Source: JBFIHF01 sp964411125 (GTDB taxonomy: Bacteria > Myxococcota_A > Bradymonadia > Bradymonadales > Bradymonadaceae). Taken from it: 64,000 nucleotides of DNA. Where the stretch lies: positions 18,521 to 82,520 of the forward strand of contig CAYPJU010000023.1 in the NCBI GenBank assembly GCA_964411125.1, given 5' to 3'. Within the stretch, counting starts at the first letter, position 1. Each line of letters begins with the position of its first letter. This document shows, piece by piece, positions 50,369 through 56,861 of the stretch. The position numbers were made by a program, and so were the translations under genes. The notes under the pieces were generated by a model that was not told where the DNA came from, ran no database searches, and was given only the letters and a program-made list of their open reading frames with translations.

Positions 50369-51456
50369 ACGGTTCACCCCTCGCAACGACCCACGACCGG
50401 CTCGAGTCCTTCACTGTCCAGACCGGCGACGGACTCGAGCTCCGCATGCGTCGTCTGCAGCCGCGAGCCGCCGACCGCGGCGCGGTGCTGCTGCTCCACG
50501 GTGCCAACACCAACGGCGATTCGTTTCTGCATCCCGATGGCGGCCTCGCCGGATGGCTCGCCGCCGGCGGACACGACGTGTGGATTCTCGACTGGCGCGG
50601 CAGCCGCGAAGTCGTCGACCGCTTCAAGAGGAGCCACGCCGACCGCTTCACGTTCGACGCCGTGGCCCACGAAGACCTGCCCGCGGCACTGCGAGCGATC
50701 CGCGCCTGCGTCCCCGAGGGACAGATCGCCGTGGTGGGGCACTGCATGGGGGGCGCCTCGACCGCGATGGCTCTCGGCGCCGGGTTGCTCGAACCGTTCG
50801 GCGTCGGCCCGATCGCCCTCCTCGCCGCCGGCCTCTACCTGTCGGCGCCTACCGAATCGCTCCTGAAGGCGCAGGACGGAATCCTGGAGCGAACGTGGGC
50901 CGAGGACCGGACGGCTGAGGGCACCGACCCGAACGACGTCGACGCGTGGCCCGCGGTCCTGCGTCGCGCGCTCGATCTCTGGCCGCGCTCGCTGCTCCCC
51001 CAGGGCTCGACCACCGCCGACGCCGTCTTCCGGCACGCATCGTTCATGTACGGGCGCCCCTACCGCCGCTCGCTCGTCCCCGACGACGTGCACGAACGAG
51101 CCCCCGAACTCTTTGGCCTGCTCCACTTCGGTCTCTTTCGCCACGCGGTCCAGAGCCTCCGACGCGGCTACATGGCTCCGTTCGGCGCCCCCGAAAACGG
51201 CCCCGAAGCGTGGCGCGCCGCCCGGACCTACTTCCGCCCCGAATCCTACGCCGACAAACGCCTCTTCCTCCTCACCGGACGCCACAACGCCCTGTGGCAC
51301 CCCGACAGCCTCGCCCGCTTCGACGAGTGGCTCCGCGCCGACACCACCGCCCACGTCACCCGTCACGTCCTCCCCGACTACGGACACCAGGACATGCTCT
51401 GGGGCGCCTCCGCCCACCACGACGTCTTCCCCCTCCTCCAACGCTTCCTTCAGTAG
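50365..51456 (+). CDS. Alpha/beta hydrolase with Cys nucleophile
   Basis: This encodes 363 residues from MNGSPLATTH. The alpha/beta-hydrolase fold is clear: LLLHGANTNGDSFL (oxyanion strand), DVWILDWRGS, the nucleophile elbow VVGHCMGGAS with Cys127 in place of Ser, and the late His in PDYGHQDMLWG. A Cys nucleophile is known in dienelactone hydrolase and in hydrolase parts of fused GMC proteins. The expected acid would be near RHNALWHPDS. It starts within the GMC oxidase stop, so both act in one pathway, perhaps hydrolysis of an ester or thioester of an oxidised sterol or fatty alcohol; that is inference. Confidence 0.9.
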   Translation: MNGSPLATTHDRLESFTVQTGDGLELRMRRLQPRAADRGAVLLLHGANTNGDSFLHPDGGLAGWLAAGGHDVWILDWRGSREVVDRFKRSHADRFTFDAVAHEDLPAALRAIRACVPEGQIAVVGHCMGGASTAMALGAGLLEPFGVGPIALLAAGLYLSAPTESLLKAQDGILERTWAEDRTAEGTDPNDVDAWPAVLRRALDLWPRSLLPQGSTTADAVFRHASFMYGRPYRRSLVPDDVHERAPELFGLLHFGLFRHAVQSLRRGYMAPFGAPENGPEAWRAARTYFRPESYADKRLFLLTGRHNALWHPDSLARFDEWLRADTTAHVTRHVLPDYGHQDMLWGASAHHDVFPLLQRFLQ

Positions 51457-51482
51457 CTGGAGCGGCCGCAGGCCACCCCACC

Positions 51483-51541
51483 AGCGCCGAAGGCGCTCCA
51501 CCAGCGGAGCGAAGCGACGCTCCCCCAGCGCCGAAGGCGCT
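51483..51541. repeat. Array of GAA-loop palindromes with C-rich spacers
   Basis: AGCGCC-GAA-GGCGCT occurs at 51483-51497 and 51527-51541 with a partly paired version (AGCGGAGC-GAA-GCGACGCT) between them at 51503-51521. Spacers are five bases, C-rich (CCACC, CCCCC, then TCCCC). The architecture is the reverse complement of the array after the tRNA gene (TTC loops, GGGGG spacers), though the stems differ. It fills the 113-base convergent gap between the hydrolase and lipid-kinase genes. Confidence 0.88.
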
Positions 51542-51546
51542 TCCCC

Positions 51547-51584
51547 ATCATCATCAAGAGCGCGAAGCGCTACTTGATGATGAT
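51547..51584. terminator. Long hairpin reaching into the 3' end of the lipid-kinase gene
   Basis: ATCATCATCAAG (51547-51558) is perfectly repeated in inverse at 51573-51584 around the smaller hairpin AGCGC-GAA-GCGCT (51559-51571). The right arm is the last four sense codons of the lipid kinase. The structure could end transcription from both sides, but it has no T-tract. It is contiguous with the GAA-loop array. Confidence 0.5.
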
Positions 51585-52514
51585 CTCCAGGCGGGGGCCT
51601 GCTTCGAGGGTGACGGACTCTTCGGCGCGGTGCATGTCGCCGTCGATCGTGTAGATGAAGGGTTCGGCGGAGTAGATTTCGACGCGGCTGGCGACTTTGG
51701 ACTTCGCCTTGTCGGGGTCCATGTGCTGGCCGAGCCGGATCTTCGGGAGCTCGGCGGCCAGCGCCATCGGGCGCGTCATCAGCCCGAGGACGTGGAAGGA
51801 GTGGGGGCGCTCTTCGCAGCGGACGAAGGGGCGGAAGCCGAGCCCGATCTGGTCGATCGTCGCGGCGAGGAGGGAGGTGTACTCGCGCTCCTCCCACTCT
51901 TCGCCGTCGTCGAAGAGGGCGCGGGCGCGGAACGGTTTGACGATCTCACTCGCGAGCTTCCCGCCGAAGGGCATCGTCACGAGCGCCTTGCCGAGGAGAA
52001 TCGCGGCGGAGACGGGGCTCGGATCGTCGGCGCCGTAGTACATCTCGAGAAAGTTCGAGACGAGACCGTTGCCGAAGATGAACCCGTACTTGGTGTGCTC
52101 TTCGCCGACGATCCGGAGCATGTCGCGCTCGGTCGTCTCGAACGACTGGCCCGTGTAGTACTTGTCCACGAGGTTGGCGAGGAGCCTCGAGGGCGTACCT
52201 TCGATTCCGATGCCGTTCGAGATCGTGTTCATCGTACCGCCACGCAGGAAGGTGACCCTGGGTAGCGGCTCGTCTCCGTAGACTTCGATGAAGGTGGACA
52301 GCGTCACGTGATTGGTGCCGTCGCCCCCGTTCAGCGCGAGGATCTCGATGCCCGATTTCTTGAACTGTCGCGCGACGGAGGCAACATCCTCGACCTTGTT
52401 CGTGAGCTCGTACGTGTCGCTCGAACCGAGGACGTAGGCGAGCCGACGCATCTGCTCGGGGTGTCGCCGATTCCGTCGGCTGTGCGGGTTGGTGATGATT
52501 CCGATTCCAGGCAT
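51570..52514 (-). CDS. Diacylglycerol-kinase-family lipid kinase
   Basis: This encodes 314 residues. The catalytic-domain motif LALNGGDGTNHV (about 58-69) is the nucleotide-binding GGDGT signature; LRGGTMNTISNGIG is the second conserved motif. The C-terminal half is beta-rich and carries DGDMHRAEESVTLEAG, the conserved end of the family. It phosphorylates a lipid such as diacylglycerol, using ATP, at the inner membrane. Its 3' end is inside a long hairpin; the upstream gap to the divergent CarF gene is 104 bases. Confidence 0.93.
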   Translation of the reverse strand: MPGIGIITNPHSRRNRRHPEQMRRLAYVLGSSDTYELTNKVEDVASVARQFKKSGIEILALNGGDGTNHVTLSTFIEVYGDEPLPRVTFLRGGTMNTISNGIGIEGTPSRLLANLVDKYYTGQSFETTERDMLRIVGEEHTKYGFIFGNGLVSNFLEMYYGADDPSPVSAAILLGKALVTMPFGGKLASEIVKPFRARALFDDGEEWEEREYTSLLAATIDQIGLGFRPFVRCEERPHSFHVLGLMTRPMALAAELPKIRLGQHMDPDKAKSKVASRVEIYSAEPFIYTIDGDMHRAEESVTLEAGPRLEIIIK

Positions 52515-52618
52515 GGCTCGCGCGGTATACCAGAAGCTTCGCGATCCGACACGCGGGTTCGTGCGTAGACCTCACGATCGGTTTGGTGTAATGATCGCAG
52601 GGACACAGGACTGAGACG

Positions 52619-53338
52619 ATGGCAGAAAAAGCTGACTACAACCCGATCCACAGGTTCGTCGAGATTTCGGCGATCGCGGCCTACCTGGCCATCCTGTTTT
52701 ACTGGATGTTCCTCATGGTGTCGTACGACATCTGGGGGAGCCCGGTCGTGTGGGTGGGGATCGCGTCGGCGATCTTCGTGGGGCTCGTCTGCGCCGACTT
52801 CGTCTCCGGTTTCGTTCACTGGCTCGCCGACCGCTTCGGCCACGTCGACATGTTCATCCTGGGGGACGCGTTCATCCGTCCATTTCGCGAACACCACGAC
52901 GATCCGACCAACATCTGCGAGCACGACTTCATCGAAGTGAACGGCAACAACTGCGTCACGATCCTGTTGTTCCTGCCGTTCGTCGCGACGCTCCACTATC
53001 TCACACCCCGGCTGTTTCAGATCTGGCTCGAGGCGTGGACGATCGCCTTCACGATCGCGATCTTCTTCACGAACCAGATTCATTCGTGGGCCCACGCCGA
53101 CGAGGCGCCAGCGCTCGTCCGTTGGCTTCAAAAGTACAACCTGATCCTTTCGCCGCGTCATCACGACGTGCATCACGAACCACCCCATCTCGACAACTAC
53201 TGCATCACGTTGGGATGGATGAACGCCCCGCTCGCGAAGATCGACTTCTTCGGACGCGCGTACCGCTTCGTCCGCACGATCCAGGGCCGGCCGACCCACG
53301 ATCCCCACCACCAGCCGGCGCCTCCCGCCGCCGAGTGA
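52619..53338 (+). CDS. carF: CarF/PEDS1-type plasmanylethanolamine desaturase homologue
   Basis: This encodes 239 residues with four hydrophobic segments. The conserved His boxes are all there: CADFVSGFVHWLADRFG, FIRPFREHHDDPTNICEHDF, NQIHSWAHADEAP and LSPRHHDVHHEPPHLDNYC. This family makes the vinyl-ether bond of plasmalogens; in Myxococcus CarF this lipid is needed for the light-induced carotenoid response through singlet oxygen. Myxobacteria are unusual among aerobic bacteria in having it. It is followed after one base by lspA. The oxidoreductase at 36183 could be related to carotenoids, but it is far away. Confidence 0.92.
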   Translation: MAEKADYNPIHRFVEISAIAAYLAILFYWMFLMVSYDIWGSPVVWVGIASAIFVGLVCADFVSGFVHWLADRFGHVDMFILGDAFIRPFREHHDDPTNICEHDFIEVNGNNCVTILLFLPFVATLHYLTPRLFQIWLEAWTIAFTIAIFFTNQIHSWAHADEAPALVRWLQKYNLILSPRHHDVHHEPPHLDNYCITLGWMNAPLAKIDFFGRAYRFVRTIQGRPTHDPHHQPAPPAAE

Positions 53339-53339
53339 G

Positions 53340-54068
53340 ATGAACCCCGCCGTCGTGAAGTATCTGCAGGTCGTCGGCATCGTCGTCCTCTGCATCGTCC
53401 TCGACCAATGGTCGAAACACGCCGCCTCCACGCGCCTCGCGACGCATTTCCCGGGCGACTTCACACACTACATCCAGCTCACGGTACCACCCGAGCTCGA
53501 CGGGAAGACGGTACGGGACGTCGTCGAGCACGAGTTCGGCGGTTGGAACAGCCCCGACGAGATCGAAGACATCTTGTTCGGCGTGACCAACGACGGCGCC
53601 GTTCTTCTCCCCGCCAGCCGAGAGGTCTCCGCCGGGGATGTCATCGAGGTGCGAAAGCGCGAGGTCGTCGTCGTACCCGACTATTTCGACTTCCAGTACG
53701 CCCGCAACGAGGGCGCTGCCTTCAGCATGCTCGCAGACGCGGACCCGGAGTTCCGAAAGCCGTTCTTCCTCGGTGTCGGCGTCATCGCGCTGCTCTTGAT
53801 CTTCGGCATCCTTCGCGGGGTCGAGCTTCGCCAACAGCTCCTCATCGTCGCGCTCGCCCTCATCGGAGGCGGTGCCGTCGGAAACCTCGTCGACCGCGTG
53901 CTGCATGGCTACGTCATCGACTTCATCGTCTGGAAGTGGACCGACGAGTACCGGTGGCCGACTTTCAACCTCGCCGATACCTTCATCGTCGTCGGGGTCG
54001 CTTTGATGTGCATCGAGTTGATCCGCGATACGATCCGGGAGCGGCGGGAGAAGGCGGTTAGCGGTTAG
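53340..54068 (+). CDS. lspA: Lipoprotein signal peptidase LspA
   Basis: This encodes 242 residues, longer than the usual 160-170. The catalytic Asp185 (NLVDRVLHG) and Asp213 (FNLADTFIVVG) and the conserved NEGAAFS are present, with four hydrophobic helices. The extra length is an insertion between helix 1 and NEGAAFS (about residues 36-115: FPGDFTHYIQLTV...EVVVVPDYFDF), a beta-rich periplasmic loop. It cleaves signal peptides of lipidated prolipoproteins. Its last codons and stop lie inside a GCGGTTA heptad array. Lgt follows after the array. Confidence 0.95.
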   Translation: MNPAVVKYLQVVGIVVLCIVLDQWSKHAASTRLATHFPGDFTHYIQLTVPPELDGKTVRDVVEHEFGGWNSPDEIEDILFGVTNDGAVLLPASREVSAGDVIEVRKREVVVVPDYFDFQYARNEGAAFSMLADADPEFRKPFFLGVGVIALLLIFGILRGVELRQQLLIVALALIGGGAVGNLVDRVLHGYVIDFIVWKWTDEYRWPTFNLADTFIVVGVALMCIELIRDTIRERREKAVSG

Positions 54069-54210
54069 CGGGCAGCGGTTAGCGGTCGGCAGTTCCTGTC
54101 GAGGGTTGCCGTCAGCCGCTAGTAGCTACCCGCTACGCCCGAGCCGCTAACCGCTAACCGCTAACCGCGAACCGCTAACCGCGAACCGCTAACCGCGAAC
54201 CGCTAACCGC
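54054..54210. repeat. Inverted heptad-repeat array between lspA and lgt
   Basis: Left side: GCGGTTA-type heptads at 54054-54071 and 54075-54085, including the end of lspA. Right side: nine full heptads CCGCTAA or CCGCGAA plus CCGC at 54144-54210, ending exactly at the lgt start codon. The two sides are complementary and could form a long hairpin with a 60-base loop. The same heptads, in the left orientation, are found at 63968-64000. Confidence 0.93.
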
Positions 54211-55206
54211 ATGTTTCCAGACATCTTCGACAGCGAGTGGATCGGCATCACGGGCGAGTGGCATTTCGCGATTCCCTCGTATTTCGTGGCGTTGATGACG
54301 GGGTTCCTGCTCGCATCGTGGCTCTCCTTCCGGGAGGCGATGAAGCTCGGGATCGACCGGCGCAGGTTCATCGATTTCGCGATCTGGATGCTGATCGTCG
54401 GGGTGATGGGGTCGCGTATCGCGCACGTCTTGTTGGACGGCTTCTTCTGGGACTACGTCCACCTCTGTACGGACCCGTTTCTGGTCGAGGGCAAGTCGGT
54501 CGAGACGGGTCCATGCGTGTCGAACGCCCAATGCGTCGCGGCGCAGTCCCGCGGGCTCGACGTCGGCGGGATCTGCAATGCCGAGACGGGGCTCTGCCAT
54601 CCCGCCGTCGACTGTTTCCGCTGGCTCAAGTTCTGGGCCGGGGGGCTGACGGTCTACGGAGCGCTCATCGGCTGCGTCGTCGTCGGCTGGTGGTACATGC
54701 GTCGCCACGATCTACCCGTCCGAAAGATCATGGACATGGGGGGGTACGGCATTCCGCTGGGGATCGCCATCGGTCGCCTCGGCTGCCTCGCCGGCGGCTG
54801 TTGTTACGGAGCGGTGTGCGACGTGGACTGGCTCGGGATCCAGTTCCCCCCCGGGACGGCCGCCTACGTCGACCACTTCGAGAACCACTACGCGGCGCTG
54901 CAAGAGCAGTGGAGGGCGGGAATCGAGGCGAGCCTGCCGGTCTATCCGACGCAACTGATGTCGAGCATCTACGCGTTCTTCATCTTCCTCGTCGCCTACT
55001 TCTGGGTCCGCCCGCGCAAGCGCTACGACGGCCAGGTACTGCTGACCACGGTGTTTCTTTACGCCGGGTTCCGCTTCGCGATCGAGTTCTTCCGGGCCGA
55101 CCCGCGCGGAGCACTCTTCGGCCTGTCGACCAGCCAGCTCATCGCGCTCGCGACGACGATCGCCGCAGCCTACATGCTCGTCCGCCTCCGCCCCCGTGAA
55201 GAGTGA
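54211..55206 (+). CDS. lgt: Prolipoprotein diacylglyceryl transferase Lgt
   Basis: This encodes 331 residues with about seven hydrophobic helices. The family core is seen in AIPSYFVALMTGFLLASW, SRIAHVL, GGLTVYGALIGCVVVGWWYMRR, GIAIGRLGCLAGGCCYGAVC (the Arg/Gly loop, in the Cys-rich form typical of delta-like bacteria) and the late YPTQLMSSIYAF. An insertion with six Cys (about residues 88-135: CTDPF...CVSNAQC...GICNAETGLCHP...DC) looks like an extra periplasmic disulfide domain. It transfers diacylglyceryl to the lipobox Cys, before LspA acts, so it serves the many lipoproteins here. The ATG follows directly on the heptad array, and no clear ribosome-binding site is visible apart from the repeat. 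Confidence 0.95.
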   Translation: MFPDIFDSEWIGITGEWHFAIPSYFVALMTGFLLASWLSFREAMKLGIDRRRFIDFAIWMLIVGVMGSRIAHVLLDGFFWDYVHLCTDPFLVEGKSVETGPCVSNAQCVAAQSRGLDVGGICNAETGLCHPAVDCFRWLKFWAGGLTVYGALIGCVVVGWWYMRRHDLPVRKIMDMGGYGIPLGIAIGRLGCLAGGCCYGAVCDVDWLGIQFPPGTAAYVDHFENHYAALQEQWRAGIEASLPVYPTQLMSSIYAFFIFLVAYFWVRPRKRYDGQVLLTTVFLYAGFRFAIEFFRADPRGALFGLSTSQLIALATTIAAAYMLVRLRPREE

Positions 55207-55212
55207 GCGAGC

Positions 55213-55234
55213 GGGCTCCCGCGAGCGGGAACCC
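55213..55234. terminator. Bidirectional hairpin between lgt and the ComEA-like gene
   Basis: GGG-c-TCCCGC-GA-GCGGGA-a-CCC forms a nine-pair stem with one mismatch in the 43-base convergent gap. It has no T-tract, so it is a possible factor-dependent or bidirectional terminator. Confidence 0.5.
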
Positions 55235-55249
55235 ACTGCGCGTCACGCG

Positions 55250-55702
55250 TCACTGCACGACCACCATCGCTCGCATCTTGGCGAACTTCGCGGGCCCGAT
55301 TCCACGGACCCGCATGAGCTCCTCGACCCGCTCGAAGGAGCGCTGCGAGCGATACTCGATGATCCGCGCCGCCAGGGCCGGTCCGACCCCCGGCAGCGAC
55401 TGGAGCTGCGCGGCCGCCGCGTCGTTGATGTTCACGAGGCCTGCAGCCGTAGCCGGGCGGGAAGGCTCCTTTGGGTCCCGCGCCGGCGTCGCGGTCGACG
55501 GTTCCGGCTCCGGTTCGGAGACGAGCGGCTCGCCCAGCTCCTCGGGCGCGTCGTCGTCGGAAGTGCCCGACGTCGTGCCCGAGTTCGTGCCGCACGCCGG
55601 GCATTCGGCCGGCGTGTAGTTCGCCCGGATCGGCGGGTCGTCGGAGCAGGCGAGCCCGCCGATCAGCAACATCAAGGCGACCATCCATTTCGAGAGTTCC
55701 AT
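55250..55702 (-). CDS. ComEA-like helix-hairpin-helix lipoprotein
   Basis: This encodes 150 residues from MELSKWMVALMLLIGGLAC; GGAGGA lies 6 bases upstream of the ATG and fixes this start. The lipobox is GLAC. A Ser/Thr/Pro/Glu linker leads to the C-terminal double helix-hairpin-helix (about 90-150: LVNINDAAAAQLQSLPGVGPALAARIIEYR and VEELMRVRGIGPAKFAKMRAMV), which is the DNA-binding domain of ComEA. In competent bacteria ComEA captures incoming DNA in the periplasm; a lipid-anchored version would do so at a membrane surface. No other competence genes are nearby. Confidence 0.92.
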   Translation of the reverse strand: MELSKWMVALMLLIGGLACSDDPPIRANYTPAECPACGTNSGTTSGTSDDDAPEELGEPLVSEPEPEPSTATPARDPKEPSRPATAAGLVNINDAAAAQLQSLPGVGPALAARIIEYRSQRSFERVEELMRVRGIGPAKFAKMRAMVVVQ

Positions 55703-55860
55703 TGCATTCCTCCATGCAAGCGCGTTCATTCGCGTACCCCCGTTATCGGCAGCGGGGGCGCTCCGTTGCGAAAAAAGTGAGAGAGGCGGCCCGAGGCCAG
55801 AAACCACGCGGGGTTGCGCGCCACCTCACTTGCGGGTATCCATCGATTCGGAGGTACCGC

Positions 55861-56793
55861 GTGCGCCGTTTCACGATCATTCTGACCTGCTTCTTCCTCG
55901 CCTTCGCACCGACGGCGGTCGTCGCCCAGTCCGAGCTCGACGAGCAGCAGGAAGCTCACCTGCTGCAGCTCATCAAAGAGGGCAAAGGGCTGTACGACCA
56001 GGGCGAGTTCAGCGCCGCGCGGACCAAATTCGCCGAGGCGTACGAGATCTATCCCCACCCCGACCTCGTCTACCGCATCGCGCTGTGCCACGAGCGGCTC
56101 GGCGAAGATGCACAGGCGGTCGAGTACTACCGAAGGTTTCTGGAGGAAGCACCGGACGCCGAGGAACGCTCCCGCGTCGAGAAGACGATCGAGGTGATCG
56201 AGGCTCGAATCGCCAAGAGCGAGATCAAGGTCGTCACCTATCCGGAGGGCGCGACGGTCTACATCAACGACGTCGCCAACGGCGCTGCCGGCTACACGCC
56301 GGTCGGCCTTCCGGTGAAGCCCGGCAACTACAAGCTGATCGTGAAGATGGACGGCTACGAGACGGTCACCGAGCTCGTCACCGTCCAGGCCGGAGCGACC
56401 GTGCAGTCGCGCTACCACCTCACCCCGGCCGCCGACGGGGCTACGGGGACGGTCGCGAAATCGAACCGCGGGAGCGGTCCCCCCGTGTCGTTCGTCGCCT
56501 TCATGGTGATCGGCACCGGATCCGCCATCGCCTCGTTTCTCAGTTTTCGGGGCTTCTCCGCTGCGCAGACCGAGCTCGACTCCAAACCGAAGCGTGACTT
56601 CACCCGGGAGCAGTACAGCAGGTTGAGCACCAAGCGCAGCGTCCTCCTCGGGGTCGGGCTCGGGACCGCGACTCTCTCCGTCGTATCGTTCATCGCCGCG
56701 TACGCGAGCCTGCGCGCATCCAACGAGCGGGCGACGCTCGACCTTGGATGGAGCGACGCCGGCCCGACGGTGGGGGCGAGCCTCCGGTTTTGA
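55861..56793 (+). CDS. Exported TPR and PEGA-domain protein with membrane anchors
   Basis: This encodes 310 residues starting from GTG, with GGAGG 6 bases upstream. A signal peptide ends near VVAQSE. TPR-like helices (about 28-95: LYDQGEFSAARTKFAEAYEIYPHPDLVYRIALCHERLG) precede a PEGA domain (about 120-185: IKVVTYPEGATVYINDVANG...LPVKPGNYKLIVKMDGYETV). Two hydrophobic segments (about 205-222 and 260-282) and a short C-terminal tail follow, ending GASLRF. A surface or periplasmic scaffold linked to the kinase gene 69 bases downstream is plausible, since such TPR-PEGA proteins often sit beside Ser/Thr kinases in myxobacteria. Confidence 0.87.
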   Translation: MRRFTIILTCFFLAFAPTAVVAQSELDEQQEAHLLQLIKEGKGLYDQGEFSAARTKFAEAYEIYPHPDLVYRIALCHERLGEDAQAVEYYRRFLEEAPDAEERSRVEKTIEVIEARIAKSEIKVVTYPEGATVYINDVANGAAGYTPVGLPVKPGNYKLIVKMDGYETVTELVTVQAGATVQSRYHLTPAADGATGTVAKSNRGSGPPVSFVAFMVIGTGSAIASFLSFRGFSAAQTELDSKPKRDFTREQYSRLSTKRSVLLGVGLGTATLSVVSFIAAYASLRASNERATLDLGWSDAGPTVGASLRF

Positions 56794-56861
56794 CCCGGTG
56801 AGCGGGAAGACTCCTCCCCGCTCCGCTTTACTCTGCACCCCCCTCCCGCCAGAATGCGGCG

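Noticed and set aside
54054..54210. CRISPR or rRNA-type repeat
   Set aside because: The unit is only seven bases with no unique spacers.
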